From: an uncultured Collinsella sp. | Lineage (GTDB): Bacteria; Actinomycetota; Coriobacteriia; Coriobacteriales; Coriobacteriaceae | Assembly: GCA_900541035.1 (NCBI GenBank) | Contig: UQIN01000023.1 | Coordinates: 1-35,681, forward strand | Length of the DNA stretch: 35,681 nucleotides | Reading direction: 5' to 3' | Part shown: positions 33,056-35,681 of the stretch, one piece after another | Layout of the letters: each line of letters begins with the position of its first letter | How positions within the stretch are numbered: position 1 is the stretch's first letter | Made by a program: the position numbers and the translations under genes | The notes under the pieces: model-generated | Database searches by the model: none | What the model was told of the DNA's origin: nothing | The model's input: only the letters and a program-made list of their open reading frames with translations

Positions 33056-35584
33056 ATGGCTAAAACACTGGGGACGCCGTGGCAAAAGCTGGGCCACGAG
33101 GTGCCGGCTTCCGAGCTCGAGGGCGTCGACCTGTATTGGCGCGCCTCCAACTATCTGTCCGTCGGTCAGATCTACCTTCGCTCTAACCCGCTAATGCGCC
33201 CCGACTTTGTCGACGAGAAAACCGGTGAGGTGCGCGACTTCGGTCGTCCGGACGTTAAGCACCGCCTGGTTGGCCACTGGGGCACCACGCCCGGCATCAA
33301 CTTCCTGTTCGGTCACGTCAATCGTCTGATCGCCGACCACAACCAGAATGCTATCTTCTTGATGGGCCCTGGTCACGGTGGCCCCGCCGGTACTGCTCAG
33401 TCGCTGCTCGACGGCACCTACCGCGAGATTCGCCCCGACATCACCAATGACGAGGCCGGCCTGCAGAAGTTCTTCCGCCAGTTCTCCTATCCCGGCGGCA
33501 TCCCGAGCCACTTTGCGCCCGAGACGCCCGGTTCCATCCACGAGGGCGGCGAGCTCGGCTACACGCTCAGCCACGCCTACGGCGCCGTCATGGACAACCC
33601 GAGCCTGCTGGCCGTGGCCGTGGTGGGCGATGGCGAGTCCGAGACCGGTCCGCTCGCGACCTCTTGGCAGTCCAACAAGCTCGTGAACCCGGCAACCGAC
33701 GGCATCGTCCTGCCGATCCTGCACCTCAACGGCTACAAGATCGCCAACCCCACCATCCTTGCTCGCGTGTCCGACGAAGAGCTCACCAAGTTCTTTGAGG
33801 GCATGGGCTATAAGCCGCACTTCTTTGTCGCCGGCTTTGACGACGAGAGCCACGCAAGCATTCATGCGCGTTTCGCTGCCCTGTTTGAGCAGGTCTTCGA
33901 TGAGATCTGTGACATCAAGGCCACCGCGCAGGCCCAGGCCGCCTCAGGCGAGACCGTGGTCCGCCCGGCCTACCCCATGATTGTGTTCCGTACGCCCAAG
34001 GGCTGGACTTGCCCCAAGCACATCGACGGCAAGAAGACCGAGGACTCCTGGCGCGCGCATCAGGTGCCGCTGGCGAGTGCCAAGGACACCCACGAGCACT
34101 TCCGCGTGCTGCGCGAGTGGCTGCGTTCCTACAAGCCCGAGGAGCTCTTTACGCCCGAGGGCCAGGTGCGCCCCGAGGTGACGGCCTTTATGCCGACCGG
34201 CGAGTTGCGCATCGGCGCCAACCCCAACGCGAACGGCGGTAAGGTGCGTCGCGAGCTCGAGCTGCCCGATATTCATGCCCACGAGGTCCCCGTCGCAACT
34301 AAGGGTCATGGCTGGGGCTCCACCGAGGCCGCCCGCGTCTTTGGTGAGTACACTGCCGACGTTCTGGCCAAGAACATGGATGACTTCCGCATCTTTGGTC
34401 CCGACGAGACCGCGTCCAACCGTCTGCAGGCTGCCTACAAGGTGACCAAGAAGCAGTGGGATGCCGGCTTCTACGAGGACGAGGCCAACGACGAGCTGCT
34501 GGCAGGCTCCGGTAAGGTCGTCGAGCAGCTGTCCGAGCACCAATGCGAGGGCTTCCTCGAGGCCTATGTGCTCACTGGCCGTTCCGGTGTGTGGAGCTCC
34601 TACGAGAGCTTTGTCCATGTGGTCGACTCCATGGTCAACCAGCACTGCAAGTGGCTCGAGGCTACCAAGCGCGAGATTCCGTGGCGTGCCCCCATCAGCG
34701 GCCTTAACATTTTGCTGTCGAGCCACGTTTGGCGTCAGGACCACAACGGCTTCTCGCATCAGGACCCCGGCTTTATCGACCTGCTGCTCAACAAGGCCAA
34801 CGACACGCACATCGTAAACGCCTACTATCCGGCCGACGCCAACATGGCTCTCGCCGTCGCCGAGCGCGTCTACCAGTCCACCGACTGCGTCAACGCCATC
34901 TTCTGCGGCAAGCAGCCTGCTCCGACCTTCCAGACGGTCGACGAGGCCAAGGCGGAGCTCGCCGAGGGCGTTGCGACCTGGGAGTGGGCATCGACCGCCG
35001 ATTCGCTCGCCGAGGCCGACGTCGTGGTCGCCACCTGCGGTGACGTGCCGACGCTTGAGGCTCTGGCTGCAACCGACATGCTGCGCGAGCTGGGCATCAA
35101 GGTATGGTTCGTCAACGTGGTCGACCTGCTCAAGATCCAGAACGTCTGCGAGAACGACCAGGCTCTCAGTGACGAGCGCTGGGCTGAGCTGTTCGGCTGC
35201 GGCGATAAGCCCGTCCTCTTCGCGTTCCACGCCTATGCCGGCACGATTCGCCGTCTGATTTGGAACCGCCCCGGCCACGATGCCTTCCGCGTCCACGGCT
35301 ACGAGGAGAAAGGCTCCACGACAACGCCGTTCGACATGCTGCGCCTGAACAACATGGACCGCTGGGCACTGGCCGCCGACGTGCTGCGCATGGTCGACGC
35401 CGATAAGTTTGCCGAGCAGATTGATGAGTGGGAGGCATTCCGCACCGAGGCCTTTGAGTTCGCGTGCGATGAGGGCTACGATCACCCGGCCTTCACCGAC
35501 TGGGTCTGGCCCGACGCAGCAGCTGCAACCGCTGCCGACGGCGCGCTCTCCGCAACCCAGATGACCGCGGGCGACAACGAGTAA
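33056..35584 (+). CDS. xfp: xylulose-5-phosphate/fructose-6-phosphate phosphoketolase
   Basis: This thiamine diphosphate enzyme splits xylulose-5-P (and often fructose-6-P) with phosphate to acetyl phosphate plus glyceraldehyde-3-P or erythrose-4-P, the central reaction of the phosphoketolase pathway. Motifs are GHWGTTPG (73-80), GPGHGGPA (104-111) and the cofactor site GDGESETGPL (191-200). The 842-residue length is slightly above the usual 790-825; both ends appear intact. AAGGGA precedes ATG 33056. Heavy use of C-ending codons suggests high expression. Two LacI-type operators and a LacI gene lie upstream. Confidence 0.95.
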   Translation: MAKTLGTPWQKLGHEVPASELEGVDLYWRASNYLSVGQIYLRSNPLMRPDFVDEKTGEVRDFGRPDVKHRLVGHWGTTPGINFLFGHVNRLIADHNQNAIFLMGPGHGGPAGTAQSLLDGTYREIRPDITNDEAGLQKFFRQFSYPGGIPSHFAPETPGSIHEGGELGYTLSHAYGAVMDNPSLLAVAVVGDGESETGPLATSWQSNKLVNPATDGIVLPILHLNGYKIANPTILARVSDEELTKFFEGMGYKPHFFVAGFDDESHASIHARFAALFEQVFDEICDIKATAQAQAASGETVVRPAYPMIVFRTPKGWTCPKHIDGKKTEDSWRAHQVPLASAKDTHEHFRVLREWLRSYKPEELFTPEGQVRPEVTAFMPTGELRIGANPNANGGKVRRELELPDIHAHEVPVATKGHGWGSTEAARVFGEYTADVLAKNMDDFRIFGPDETASNRLQAAYKVTKKQWDAGFYEDEANDELLAGSGKVVEQLSEHQCEGFLEAYVLTGRSGVWSSYESFVHVVDSMVNQHCKWLEATKREIPWRAPISGLNILLSSHVWRQDHNGFSHQDPGFIDLLLNKANDTHIVNAYYPADANMALAVAERVYQSTDCVNAIFCGKQPAPTFQTVDEAKAELAEGVATWEWASTADSLAEADVVVATCGDVPTLEALAATDMLRELGIKVWFVNVVDLLKIQNVCENDQALSDERWAELFGCGDKPVLFAFHAYAGTIRRLIWNRPGHDAFRVHGYEEKGSTTTPFDMLRLNNMDRWALAADVLRMVDADKFAEQIDEWEAFRTEAFEFACDEGYDHPAFTDWVWPDAAAATAADGALSATQMTAGDNE

Positions 35585-35626
35585 GTAGGCATCCGGGACG
35601 GTCTCGCGCTGGGGCCTGCTCCGGGC

Positions 35627-35681
35627 GGGTGCCCTTCCTCGGGGAAGTGGGCTTCGCGAACTTCCCCGAGGAAGGGCACCC
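35627..35681 (+). repeat. long perfect hairpin after xfp, cut by the window edge
   Basis: The arms 35627-35648 and 35660-35681 are perfect 22-bp inverted repeats with an 11-nt loop. The right arm ends at the last base of the window, so the stem may be longer. It lies 42 nt after the xfp stop and lacks the core of copies A-D. Whether a T-run follows cannot be seen. Confidence 0.75.

Overview
The window looks like chromosomal DNA from a Coriobacteriia actinobacterium, most likely Collinsella or a close relative. This is inferred from the moderately high GC content, the C/G-ending codons of highly expressed genes, the gene order and the protein sequences; no database was searched. It carries about 22 protein genes, one tRNA gene, and intergenic regions unusually rich in long inverted repeats.

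Region 1 (about 200-7034, + strand) is a tight housekeeping operon: acpS, nnr (NAD(P)H-hydrate repair), alr, a family 4 uracil-DNA glycosylase, tsaE, and a three-domain TsaB-RimI-TsaD fusion. Region 2 (7035-7852) has no ordinary gene. It holds two long hairpin elements in opposite orientation, then a promoter, an Ile/Val-rich leader peptide and an attenuator-like terminator ahead of a CstA-family transporter gene (7853-9742). Region 3 (9926-12100) encodes an unusual protein with a putative winged helix, a long charged linker and a JetD-like Toprim domain. It is followed by about 880 bp without a protein gene, holding a third long hairpin, a MITE-like element, a smaller hairpin, a direct repeat pair and tRNA-Gln(TTG), whose 3' end is duplicated nearby.

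Region 4 (13091-17727, - strand) encodes a peptidoglycan-binding protein, a polyprenyl synthetase, and a sugar PTS EIICB fused to a HAD phosphatase. Region 5 (17952-23343, + strand) holds a GntR/HutC regulator and a carbohydrate ABC importer (lipoprotein, two permeases, MsmX-type ATPase). Region 6 (- strand) carries glycogen/maltodextrin phosphorylase, 4-alpha-glucanotransferase and galE. Operator-like GTnTAnAC palindromes at the PTS, gntR, ABC and malQ promoters suggest that one regulator coordinates alpha-glucan uptake and breakdown. Region 7 holds a Tat-exported coiled-coil/CHAP cell-wall hydrolase followed by a fourth long hairpin, then murB, a LacI regulator and a phosphoketolase gene preceded by two LacI-type operators.

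The most striking unexplained structure is the family of four hairpin elements (7047-7181, 7325-7484, 12109-12245, 30464-30599). Each has a conserved core of 69-70 nt between arms of 33-45 bp. The arms are perfect or nearly perfect inverted repeats within each copy but differ completely between copies. Three of the four start 8-12 nt after a stop codon, in the same orientation as the gene. A separate array of three 57-bp palindromic units lies at 23483-23699.
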